A DNA stretch of 5,235 bases, taken from CAZCBD01 sp964496755. GTDB lineage: Bacteria > Bacteroidota > Ignavibacteria > Ignavibacteriales > Melioribacteraceae. Below are positions 1-5,235 of this stretch, in pieces. The DNA lies in NCBI GenBank assembly GCA_964496755.1, contig CAZCBD010000181.1, positions 1-5,235 on the forward strand, read 5' to 3'. The notes under the pieces are model-generated. The model did no database searches, was not told the origin of the DNA, and saw only the letters and a program-made list of their open reading frames with translations. Made by a program: the position numbers and the translations under genes. How positions within the stretch are numbered: the first letter of the stretch is position 1; each line of letters opens with the position of its first letter.

Positions 1-1
1 A

Positions 2-1324
2 AATAATTATGGCCGTTCGAAAAAATATATTGGGAAAAAAGCAATAGTTGAATTTGTTTCGGCAAACCCCACAGGGCCTTTAACGGTTGGGCATGGACGG
101 AATGCAGTTGTTGGTGATACAATTGCGAATATGCTTGAGTGGGTTGGTTATGATGTTGATCGTGAATATTATTTTAATAATGCCGGTAGACAAATGCGCG
201 TGCTTGGTGATTCATTACGATTACGCTATTTACAATTACTTGGTGAAACCATTAATTTCCCCGAAGATTATTATCAAGGCGAGTATTTAATTGATATTGC
301 AAAGAAAACAAAAAGCGAGTTCGGCGATTCTCTGCGAGATGAATCTGCCGAAGGTAAATTTAAAGAAATTGCGGAAAGAGAAATCTTTGATGATATTGAA
401 AAAACTTTAAAATCATTAAATATTGAATTCAATAATTTTTACAATGAAAATTCTTTATACGAAGATGGTAGAATTGATGAAGTGGTAAGTAAATTAAAAG
501 AGAAAAACCTTATTTATGAAAAAGATAATGCTACTTGGTTAAAATTAACAGCACTTGGTAACGAGCAAGATAAGGTGATAATAAAATCAACAGGGGAGCC
601 AACTTACAGGCTTCCGGATATTGCCTACCATACTACAAAATTTGAACGTGGATATGATTTAATTGTAGATTTGTTTGGTTCGGATCATAATGCAACCTAC
701 CCCGATGTATTGGCAGGTTTAAAAGCGTTGGGTTATGACACCGACAAAATTGAAGTAGTAATTCATCAATTTGTAACAATTATGGATAAAGGTGAAATTG
801 TAAAAATGTCAACGCGCAAAGCCAATTTTATTACTCTCGATGAATTGATTCAAGAAGTTGGTCCTGATGTTGTTCGCTATTTCTTTAATATGCGCAGCGT
901 TAAAAGTCATTTGAATTTTGATATTGATGTGGCGAAAAAAAATTCCGAAGAAAATCCGGTATTTTATTTACAGTATGCACATGCACGCATTGCATCAATT
1001 TTGCGTGCAACTTTAGAAGAAAATTTGCAACCGAATTATGATAATTTAGAATTATTAAATACTCCGGAAGAGAAAGCCCTTCTAAAAAAACTTTTTGAAT
1101 TTGAAAATGTAATTGTAAATGCGGCCGAGATTTTTGAAGGACAAAAAATAGCTAATTATTTAGAAGAGCTTGCAACTCAGTTTCATAAATTTTATACTCA
1201 ATGCAGAATTTTAGGTTCTGAGATTAAATTAGCAGAAGCCCGAATAGCATTGATATTAGCGGTTAAAACCGTTTTGAAAAACGGTTTGACGGTTTTAGGG
1301 GTTTCAGCACCGGAAAAAATGTAA
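2..1324 (+). CDS. argS: Arginyl-tRNA synthetase, 5' end cut off by window edge
   Basis: This class I aminoacyl-tRNA synthetase charges tRNA-Arg with arginine using ATP in the cytoplasm. The frame is open from base 2, giving 440 visible residues; full-length enzymes are about 550, so roughly the first 110 (the tRNA-binding N-terminal domain) are missing. The methionine at 131 is internal, because the catalytic signature lies before it: ANPTGPLTVGHGR at visible residues 21-33 is the HIGH-type ATP-binding motif, here T-V-G-H. The KMSKS-type loop is KMSTRKAN at visible residues 268-275 (bases 803-826). PVFYLQYAHARIASILR, from about residue 319, opens the DALR anticodon-binding domain. The C-terminus NGLTVLGVSAPEKM is the family's usual ending, so the gene is complete at its 3' side. 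It converges on comF with no spacer. Identity is seen directly from motifs; the reaction is family knowledge. Confidence 0.97.
   Translation, partial: NNYGRSKKYIGKKAIVEFVSANPTGPLTVGHGRNAVVGDTIANMLEWVGYDVDREYYFNNAGRQMRVLGDSLRLRYLQLLGETINFPEDYYQGEYLIDIAKKTKSEFGDSLRDESAEGKFKEIAEREIFDDIEKTLKSLNIEFNNFYNENSLYEDGRIDEVVSKLKEKNLIYEKDNATWLKLTALGNEQDKVIIKSTGEPTYRLPDIAYHTTKFERGYDLIVDLFGSDHNATYPDVLAGLKALGYDTDKIEVVIHQFVTIMDKGEIVKMSTRKANFITLDELIQEVGPDVVRYFFNMRSVKSHLNFDIDVAKKNSEENPVFYLQYAHARIASILRATLEENLQPNYDNLELLNTPEEKALLKKLFEFENVIVNAAEIFEGQKIANYLEELATQFHKFYTQCRILGSEIKLAEARIALILAVKTVLKNGLTVLGVSAPEKM
1266..1287. terminator. Possible bidirectional terminator hairpin inside the argS 3' end
   Basis: AAACCGTTTT (1266-1275) is the perfect reverse complement of AAAACGGTTT (1278-1287). 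Allowing a real loop, this gives a 9-bp stem with the tetraloop TGAA. A third element, ACGGTTTT (1289-1296), can pair instead with AAAACCGT (1265-1272). Because argS and comF abut, any terminator for either must lie inside the other gene. The element sits 37 bases before the argS stop and 38 bases past the comF stop. On the minus strand it ends in GGTTTT, a short U-run. The stem is only moderately G+C-rich and the codons encode conserved ArgRS residues, so it could be coincidental. Confidence 0.3.
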
Positions 1325-1981
1325 TTATATTACCAAAGCAATAGACATTGCATAAACTTTTTTTGCACCGGCTTCGAACAATATTTCTGAACATTCCGAT
1401 ATTGTGGAGCCGGTTGTTATTACATCATCAACCAAAGCAATTCTTTTATCAACAATATCAGCATTTGTACATAATTTAAATGCTTCTTGAATGTTTAATT
1501 TTCTTTCTTCTTTCGAAAATTTTGTTTGAGACCTTGTATATTTATTACGTTTTAAAACATTCGGGTTAGTTGGTATTTTTGTAAAGCCCGAGATGCCTTT
1601 TGCAATAAACTCAGTTTGATTGTACCCTCTGCTGAATTTTTTAATTAAATGTAAAGGTACGGGAATAAGTATATCGATATTGAATCTATTTATTTCAAGT
1701 TCAAATTTTTGTGATAGCATTTTACCCAATTCAATACCGATATTAATTTGGGATTTATATTTTAGATTATGAATTAAACTTTGCGAAGGTGTTTCTTTTT
1801 CAAACTTAAAAAGTGAAAAAATATTATTTACCGGTATATTATTTTTAGCCAAAAAATCTGATGTGTTAGTACTATTAATTATTTGTGAGATTAAATGAGA
1901 ATAACATTCTTTACAAAAGTATAAATTATTTTTGGTTGGAATAATTTTGCAACAATGCAAACATTCTCTTGGTAAAAACAA
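1325..1981 (-). CDS. comF: ComF family phosphoribosyltransferase-fold protein
   Basis: ComF-family proteins are cytoplasmic and are linked to DNA uptake and competence in transformable bacteria; their exact reaction is generally unproven. From the TTG at 1981 the protein has 218 residues. An N-terminal zinc ribbon is visible as C7-x2-C10 and C23-x2-C26. The type I phosphoribosyltransferase domain follows, with IPVPLH (106-111), RGYNQTE (118-124), RSQTKFSKEER (150-160) and the PRPP loop VDDVITTGST (184-193). These are the standard ComF blocks in order. The frame stays open upstream to base 2023, and the extra residues (ALKKISNSLID) match the usual ComF lead-in to 'LF-P-x-x-C', so the true start is probably further up, perhaps an ATT at 2018-2020 behind GGAG. 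It is the last gene of the minus block, and its stop directly abuts the argS stop. Confidence 0.93.
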   Translation of the reverse strand: MFLPRECLHCCKIIPTKNNLYFCKECYSHLISQIINSTNTSDFLAKNNIPVNNIFSLFKFEKETPSQSLIHNLKYKSQINIGIELGKMLSQKFELEINRFNIDILIPVPLHLIKKFSRGYNQTEFIAKGISGFTKIPTNPNVLKRNKYTRSQTKFSKEERKLNIQEAFKLCTNADIVDKRIALVDDVITTGSTISECSEILFEAGAKKVYAMSIALVI

Positions 1982-2019
1982 ATCGATTAATGAATTCGAT
2001 ATTTTTTTTAATGCAATAA

Positions 2020-2424
2020 TTAATTAACTCCGTTTTCTTTGAGAAAAGCCGCCATTTTTTTGTCATTTAATTTGTTGTGGTTAAAAAACCAAACTTTCAT
2101 TGATTTCAAAAATTCCAAATTGATGTCTGTAATTTGAGATTCAAAATCTTCTTTAAATTTGTTTAACTTATTTTTAACTCTATCGTGTTCCAGTTTATGC
2201 GAAATAAAGTTCAAGAATCTATATTCGCGCATAAAATTTTCTTCCGTATTAAAATGTTCATGAATTTTTGTTATTAAAGAATCAATTAATATTCTTTTTT
2301 TATTACGGGCATTACCGGGTAAAAGCTGATGCAGTTTATTCAAAATACTAATCATTTCAATATGTTGTTTGTCTAAAATTTTAATCTCAAGCAATTCAGA
2401 ATTGTCCCATTCAATAAAAGGCAT
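2020..2424 (-). CDS. Bacteriohemerythrin (diiron oxygen-binding protein)
   Basis: This is a single-domain hemerythrin of 134 residues, about the usual length for the bacterial family. It is a four-helix bundle that binds O2 reversibly at a non-heme diiron site in the cytoplasm, with proposed roles in O2 storage, delivery or sensing. All seven expected iron ligands are visible: H21 (in D18-x2-H21), H57 and E61 (HFNTEENFM), H76 and H80 (HKLEH), and H116 and D121 (HNKLND). The N-terminal 'W6...D18KQH' pattern also fits. There is no signal peptide and no fused signalling domain, so it is probably a soluble carrier rather than a chemoreceptor input. ATG 2424 is set by a strong TGAGGA and an in-frame stop just upstream. 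It lies between surE and comF on the same strand. The specific physiological role is not shown by the sequence. Confidence 0.95.
   Translation of the reverse strand: MPFIEWDNSELLEIKILDKQHIEMISILNKLHQLLPGNARNKKRILIDSLITKIHEHFNTEENFMREYRFLNFISHKLEHDRVKNKLNKFKEDFESQITDINLEFLKSMKVWFFNHNKLNDKKMAAFLKENGVN
2028..2031 (-). promoter_or_regulatory. Candidate ribosome binding site for comF (GGAG)
   Basis: On the minus strand GGAG lies within the last codons of the hemerythrin gene, seven bases before an in-frame ATT at 2020-2018. That ATT shares one base with the hemerythrin stop TAA (2022-2020). No comparable purine stretch precedes the TTG at 1981. If used, comF would be translationally coupled to hemerythrin through a rare ATT start. 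Confidence 0.35.
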
Positions 2425-2430
2425 ATTTAA

Positions 2431-2436
2431 TCCTCA
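2431..2436 (-). promoter_or_regulatory. Shine-Dalgarno for the hemerythrin gene
   Basis: TGAGGA on the minus strand lies six bases before ATG 2424. It is the clearest ribosome binding site in the window and fixes the hemerythrin start. The same bases also fall in codons of a seven-residue leader frame (2450-2427). Confidence 0.7.
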
Positions 2437-2502
2437 AAAGTTATTCTCATGTTATTAATATTCTAAAGGTAATAAAAAATTTAAAAATAAATAGGAATGA
2501 AA

Positions 2503-2508
2503 ATTATA
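2503..2508 (-). promoter_or_regulatory. Candidate -10 box upstream of hemerythrin
   Basis: A perfect TATAAT on the minus strand lies in the 114-base gap between the surE stop and the hemerythrin ATG, implying a leader of roughly 70 bases. No good -35 hexamer is seen at 16-18 bases (TTTTAA at 17). In such AT-rich DNA this box could be chance. If real, hemerythrin and comF can be transcribed separately from surE. The rest of the gap shows no convincing terminator. Confidence 0.3.
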
Positions 2509-2538
2509 GTATTAGGCAGCAATTATTAAAAGAGATAA

Positions 2539-3288
2539 TTAAAACCAATGTTTAACTTTTTCTAACTCATCTAAATCGGTTAGATTAAATTGAATAGGCG
2601 TTACGGAAACGTAATTTTGGCTTATCGCTTCTTCATCGCTGTTTGTTGTAATATTTGTGTTTTTCATTACACCGGTTAACCAATAATATTTATCACCATA
2701 CGGATCTATTCGTTCTTCATATTTATCGTCCCAAGTTGAATTTCCTTGACGAGTAAATTTTAGTCCTTTAACTTCATTTTCAGGAAGATGGGGTATATTT
2801 ACATTTAACAAAGTGCCTTTTTTTAATTTATTTGATAAAACTACTTTCGCAATTTGTTCGGCATATTTTCTTGCTGCTTCAAAGTAAATGGGATGGTGAC
2901 TTGTAATTGAAAATGCAATTGCCGGAATTCCCATTATAGCTGCTTCTCTGGCGGCCGAAACCGTACCTGAATAAATAATATTTATTGCCAGATTACCTCC
3001 GTGATTTATTCCCGATACAACTAAATCGGGCGGCGATGATAGAATATTTCTAATTCCTATTTTAACACAATCGGCCGGTGTGCCATTGACCACAAAAGCA
3101 TCAAATCTATTATTTAATTTAATTTGCTCAATTCTTAACGGGGTTTTCATTGTTACTGCATGGCCAACCGCACTTTGTTCGGTTTTGGGAGCAACTATAA
3201 CAATATCGGCTATACTACTAAGTGCTTCTGCTAATTCGAATATGCCTTTGGCATTTATTCCGTCGTCATTACTTATTAATATTTTCAC
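2539..3288 (-). CDS. surE: 5'/3'-nucleotidase SurE
   Basis: SurE is a divalent-metal-dependent phosphatase that dephosphorylates nucleoside 5'- and 3'-monophosphates and is associated with stationary-phase and stress survival. I place the start at GTG 3288 (249 residues), not the longer in-frame TTG at 3312. With GTG the protein begins MKILISNDDG and the metal ligands fall at D8, D9, S39 and N95, the numbering known for SurE, and GAGGG lies just upstream. Other motifs are VAPKTEQSA (32-40), NGTPADC (68-74), VVSGINHGGN (90-99) and IYSGTVSAARE (105-115). The loop reads NLAINIIYSGT where proteobacterial enzymes have NLGDDVIYSGT; the IN form recalls FCB-group SurE. The C-terminal part (WDDKYEERIDPYGDKYYWLTG) is family-typical. 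It is the first gene of the minus block, divergent from the envelope-protein gene. Confidence 0.96.
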   Translation of the reverse strand: MKILISNDDGINAKGIFELAEALSSIADIVIVAPKTEQSAVGHAVTMKTPLRIEQIKLNNRFDAFVVNGTPADCVKIGIRNILSSPPDLVVSGINHGGNLAINIIYSGTVSAAREAAIMGIPAIAFSITSHHPIYFEAARKYAEQIAKVVLSNKLKKGTLLNVNIPHLPENEVKGLKFTRQGNSTWDDKYEERIDPYGDKYYWLTGVMKNTNITTNSDEEAISQNYVSVTPIQFNLTDLDELEKVKHWF

Positions 3289-3291
3289 ATT

Positions 3292-3296
3292 CCCTC
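3292..3296 (-). promoter_or_regulatory. Ribosome binding site deciding the surE start (GAGGG)
   Basis: GAGGG on the minus strand ends three bases before GTG 3288; counted from GAGG the spacing is four. That is short but usable. Nothing similar precedes the TTG at 3312, so this site and the metal-ligand numbering together favour GTG 3288. Confidence 0.5.
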
Positions 3297-3310
3297 GTTG
3301 TTTGCTAAAC

Positions 3311-3358
3311 AAATATACTTTTTATTTGTTATTTAATTAAGATATTATAAGTATATTT
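3311..3358. repeat. 10-bp inverted repeat in the divergent spacer
   Basis: AAATATACTT (3311-3320) and AAGTATATTT (3349-3358) are perfect reverse complements separated by 28 bases, with centres 38 bases apart. One arm touches the candidate surE -10 box. It could be a split operator, but such repeats arise readily by chance in DNA this AT-rich. Confidence 0.3.
3344..3349 (-). promoter_or_regulatory. Candidate -10 box for surE
   Basis: A perfect TATAAT on the minus strand lies in the divergent spacer, implying transcription from about 3337 and a leader near 50 bases. The -35 region (TGTTAA at 17 bases) is poor. The box overlaps one arm of a 10-bp inverted repeat (3311-3320 and 3349-3358). The region is extremely AT-rich, so the call is tentative. 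Confidence 0.3.
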
Positions 3359-3366
3359 TTCAAACT

Positions 3367-3396
3367 TTAACAGAATTTATAGTAAATTTATATATT
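3367..3396 (+). promoter_or_regulatory. Candidate promoter for the envelope-protein/xseA unit
   Basis: TTAACA (3367-3372) matches the sigma-70 -35 hexamer at five of six positions. TATATT (3391-3396), 18 bases on, matches the -10 hexamer at five of six. Transcription would start near 3403, leaving a leader of only about eight bases before ATG 3411. That fits the lack of any Shine-Dalgarno sequence there. TATAGT at 3378-3383 is an alternative -10 box with no good partner. If the organism uses a Bacteroidota-type sigma factor, the consensus would differ. Confidence 0.35.
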
Positions 3397-3410
3397 AAAA
3401 TAAAAAATCT

Positions 3411-4223
3411 ATGATTAAAAAAATTTTAACAATATTTATTATTTATACATCTGTTTTTGCTCAGGCAAATGATATTGAAGTGTTTCTGATCGATTCTTTT
3501 GTTGAAAGCTCAAATAAACCAATTCTAAAAATAACTTTTTTTACAAGTGAACCTTGTTTTTCGAAAATTAAAATTAATAATCAATTCGAATACAGTTTAT
3601 CGGATTCTCTTATCGAAGAACATAAATATAAAATTAAACTAAGTGACATTAATATACAACATGATTTTACTTATGAAATATTACTGTCTAAAAATCAACA
3701 TTTTAAAGTTTATTCAAAGGAAGAAATCTTATTATCCGACGAAATTAAAACCGATTTAAATTCTTCATATTCTCTTTTTAAAATGTGTTGTGTTGGCGGT
3801 ATTGTTTTTGGCTTGCCCTCGCCACAACTTATCATGCAAAATGGAGAAAAATATTTTTCTTTAACCAAACAAATTCCGATTCTGAAATTCTATTCACAAA
3901 ATTTTTCGGAACCATCTTCGTTTCTAAGTGTAGAGTACACATATATTTTTAATGATGAAAAAACACAATTGTTTAGAATCAATTATGATAAATACTATTA
4001 TAAACTTCCAATTAAATATGTGGCTCCGGGAATAAGTTTATTTACGGATTTTAAAGGATATAATTCCGTTGGAATATCTGTTGCTTGCGGATTATTACAA
4101 TTATCAAATGTATTTGATTTGTTTGTAAAATATAGATATAACTTTAATTTAAATAAGACTCATAAAAGTTTTTCAGAATTTACAATTGGTATTAACTCAA
4201 ACTTTTTTTCAATAAATTTATAA
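3411..4223 (+). CDS. Secreted envelope protein, FN3-like front domain and beta-rich C-terminal part, function unknown
   Basis: I do not recognise this 270-residue protein. Residues 1-19 form a signal peptide: MIKK, then the hydrophobic run ILTIFIIYTSVFA, with likely cleavage after A17 or A19 (FAQA). There is no lipobox cysteine. Residues 35-92 read like a fibronectin-III/phosphatase-N-type beta sandwich: 'KPILKITFFTSEPCFSKI' resembles the 'ItWtTdepa-s-v' strand pair and 'IQHDFTYEI' the 'l-p-t-YyY-v' strand. After a linker, residues 120-270 are rich in alternating aromatic/polar strands (FLSVEYTYIF, YKLPIKYVAPGISLF, LFVKYRYNFNL) and end with FTIGINSNFFSINL. This suggests a small outer-membrane barrel or beta-sandwich, which is inference. 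Cysteines are C49, C126, C127 and C226. An in-frame stop at 3396-3398 and the signal peptide support ATG 3411, which has no Shine-Dalgarno. xseA starts two bases after the stop. Confidence 0.75.
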   Translation: MIKKILTIFIIYTSVFAQANDIEVFLIDSFVESSNKPILKITFFTSEPCFSKIKINNQFEYSLSDSLIEEHKYKIKLSDINIQHDFTYEILLSKNQHFKVYSKEEILLSDEIKTDLNSSYSLFKMCCVGGIVFGLPSPQLIMQNGEKYFSLTKQIPILKFYSQNFSEPSSFLSVEYTYIFNDEKTQLFRINYDKYYYKLPIKYVAPGISLFTDFKGYNSVGISVACGLLQLSNVFDLFVKYRYNFNLNKTHKSFSEFTIGINSNFFSINL

Positions 4224-4225
4224 TT

Positions 4226-5235
4226 ATGACGAATACTTTAACAGTAAGTGAACTTACCTTCGATATTAAAAAAAGCTTGGAAGATGAATTTGATTCGCTT
4301 TCGGTAGTGGGAGAAATTTCAAATTTTAAAAATCATTTTTCGGGGCATTGGTATTTTACGTTAAAGGATTCCGATGCACAAGTAAATTGCACTATGTGGA
4401 AAAACATTAACAACTTTGTGCAGTTTAAACCTCAAGACGGAATGAAAGTAATTGTAAATGGTAAGCTAACTGTTTACCCGCCACGCGGCACATATCAAAT
4501 TGATGTTCGTTCAATGAAGCCGGCCGGCGAAGGGGAATTACAAGCTGCTTTTGAAAGGTTAAAACGGAAACTTGCCGAAGAAGGTTTGTTTAATGATGAG
4601 TTTAAAAAAAATATTCCTAATTATCCTGAAAAGATTGGTATTGTTACGGCAAGTGACGGTGCGGCATTTCGCGATATGATTAGTGTGGCTTCGCGGCGAT
4701 ATCCTTTGGTCGAGTTAGTAATTGTACCTACAAAAGTTCAAGGAATTGATGCTGCAGAAAGTATTGCTTCTAATATTTTAAGTTTAAATAAAAGAAAGGA
4801 TATTGACTTAATCATAGTTGGAAGAGGTGGCGGTTCGCTTGAAGATTTATGGTGCTTTAATGAAGAAATTGTTGCACGTGCTATTTTTAACTCCGAAATA
4901 CCTGTAATCAGTGCTGTTGGACATGAAATTGATTTTGTTATTTCCGATTTTGTGGCCGATCTGCGTGCCCCGACTCCTTCTGCTGCTATGGAATTGGCTA
5001 CTCCAAAGTTGGATGATATATTAGATTTTCTTGATGATTTTTCATATAATTCTTATGACTCTGTAAAATCAAATATTTTAAGTTTAAAAGAATATTTAAA
5101 TACTATCCTGAAATCGTATGGTTTTAATTCTCAGAAAAGTTTGTTACTAAATAAATTTCAACATCTGGATTCGTTGGTTTTTGAAATTGAGACTAAAATT
5201 AATGATGAAGTTGAAGCTGAAATTAAAAAAGAAGT
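4226..5235 (+). CDS. xseA: Exodeoxyribonuclease VII large subunit, 3' end cut off by window edge
   Basis: XseA is the catalytic subunit of exonuclease VII, which with several small XseB subunits degrades single-stranded DNA from both ends into oligonucleotides in repair and recombination. The frame is open from ATG 4226 to the edge, giving 336 residues of a usual 400-450. The N-terminal OB-fold spans about residues 4-100: LTVSELTFDIKKSLE, then VVGEISNFKNHFSGHWYFTLKD in outline, then VNGKLTVYPPRGTYQ. The nuclease domain carries IGIVTASDGAAFRDM (137-151), GRGGGSLEDLWCFNEE (199-214), SAVGHEIDFVISDFVADLR (229-247) and APTPSAAMEL (248-257). H233, D236 and D241 lie in the catalytic block. From about residue 258 the helical coiled-coil arm that recruits XseB begins. 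The start fits the family and follows the envelope gene by two bases with no clear Shine-Dalgarno, implying coupled translation. Confidence 0.96.
   Translation, partial: MTNTLTVSELTFDIKKSLEDEFDSLSVVGEISNFKNHFSGHWYFTLKDSDAQVNCTMWKNINNFVQFKPQDGMKVIVNGKLTVYPPRGTYQIDVRSMKPAGEGELQAAFERLKRKLAEEGLFNDEFKKNIPNYPEKIGIVTASDGAAFRDMISVASRRYPLVELVIVPTKVQGIDAAESIASNILSLNKRKDIDLIIVGRGGGSLEDLWCFNEEIVARAIFNSEIPVISAVGHEIDFVISDFVADLRAPTPSAAMELATPKLDDILDFLDDFSYNSYDSVKSNILSLKEYLNTILKSYGFNSQKSLLLNKFQHLDSLVFEIETKINDEVEAEIKKE

Larger units (their letters stand above)
3289..3410. other. Divergent intergenic region between surE and the envelope-protein gene
   Basis: This very AT-rich spacer of 122 bases serves two outward-facing transcripts. 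It holds the surE ribosome binding site, candidate promoters on both strands and a 10-bp inverted repeat. No RNA gene or further coding frame is supported in it. Confidence 0.6.

Noticed and set aside
131..133. ATG 131 as the argS start
   Set aside because: The same frame is open to the window edge and encodes the catalytic ANPTGPLTVGHGR motif before this codon, so the gene begins outside the window.
87..290. A 67-codon plus-strand open frame
   Set aside because: It lies wholly within argS in another frame, over the strongly conserved HIGH-motif region; the product is a shadow translation with no family features.
2521..2540. AATTAT/ATAATT inverted repeat just past the surE stop, as a terminator
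   Set aside because: It is a six-base all-A/T stem with an eight-base loop and no following U-run on the minus strand, so too weak to call.
3289..3312. Eight-codon N-terminal extension of SurE from TTG 3312
   Set aside because: It shifts the metal ligands off canonical numbering, has no ribosome site, and its codons include the GAGGG that serves GTG 3288.
3080..3340. An 86-codon plus-strand open frame with hydrophobic stretches
   Set aside because: It is antisense to the well-supported surE N-terminal half. The apparent hydrophobicity is a by-product of surE codons, and no ribosome site is seen.
1..5235. CRISPR array, tRNA or rRNA genes, insertion sequence, attachment site, or a new defence system
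   Set aside because: No regularly spaced direct repeats, cloverleaf, terminal inverted repeats or transposase/integrase motifs were seen; the identified genes are mostly core functions with continuous, similar codon use.

Overview
The window is AT-rich (about 30% G+C by eye) and densely coded. It looks like a chromosomal housekeeping segment from a bacterium of the FCB group (Bacteroidota, Ignavibacteriota, Chlorobiota). The pointers are the style of the SurE signature (an 'INxIYSGT' type active-site loop), the ArgRS signature 'NPTGPLTVGHGR', A/T-rich start regions that often lack a Shine-Dalgarno sequence, and a secreted beta-strand-rich protein with an FN3-like front domain. The assignment is inferred from remembered family features, not from a search, and the exact phylum is uncertain. 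No transposase, integrase, CRISPR array, tRNA, rRNA or phage gene was found.

Layout. Positions 2-1324 (+) hold the last 440 codons of arginyl-tRNA synthetase (argS), cut by the left edge. It meets a minus-strand block tail to tail, with the two stop codons directly adjacent (TAA|TTA at 1322-1327). Read in its own direction, the minus block is surE (nucleotidase, GTG start at 3288), then a bacteriohemerythrin (2424-2020), then a ComF-type phosphoribosyltransferase whose start abuts or overlaps the hemerythrin stop. From a divergent AT-rich promoter region (3289-3410), a plus-strand unit begins with a signal-peptide-bearing envelope protein of unknown function (3411-4223). Two bases later comes xseA, the large subunit of exonuclease VII (4226 to the right edge, incomplete).

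How the genes fit together. ArgS (translation), SurE (nucleotide and stress metabolism), ComF (nucleic-acid uptake or PRPP-fold role) and XseA (single-strand DNA degradation) are ordinary core genes. Hemerythrin (oxygen or diiron binding) and the envelope protein are the accessory elements. I see no convincing new multi-gene system. The points most worth a second look are the unusual start of comF, the uncharacterised two-part envelope protein coupled to xseA, and the oxygen-binding protein placed between two core genes.
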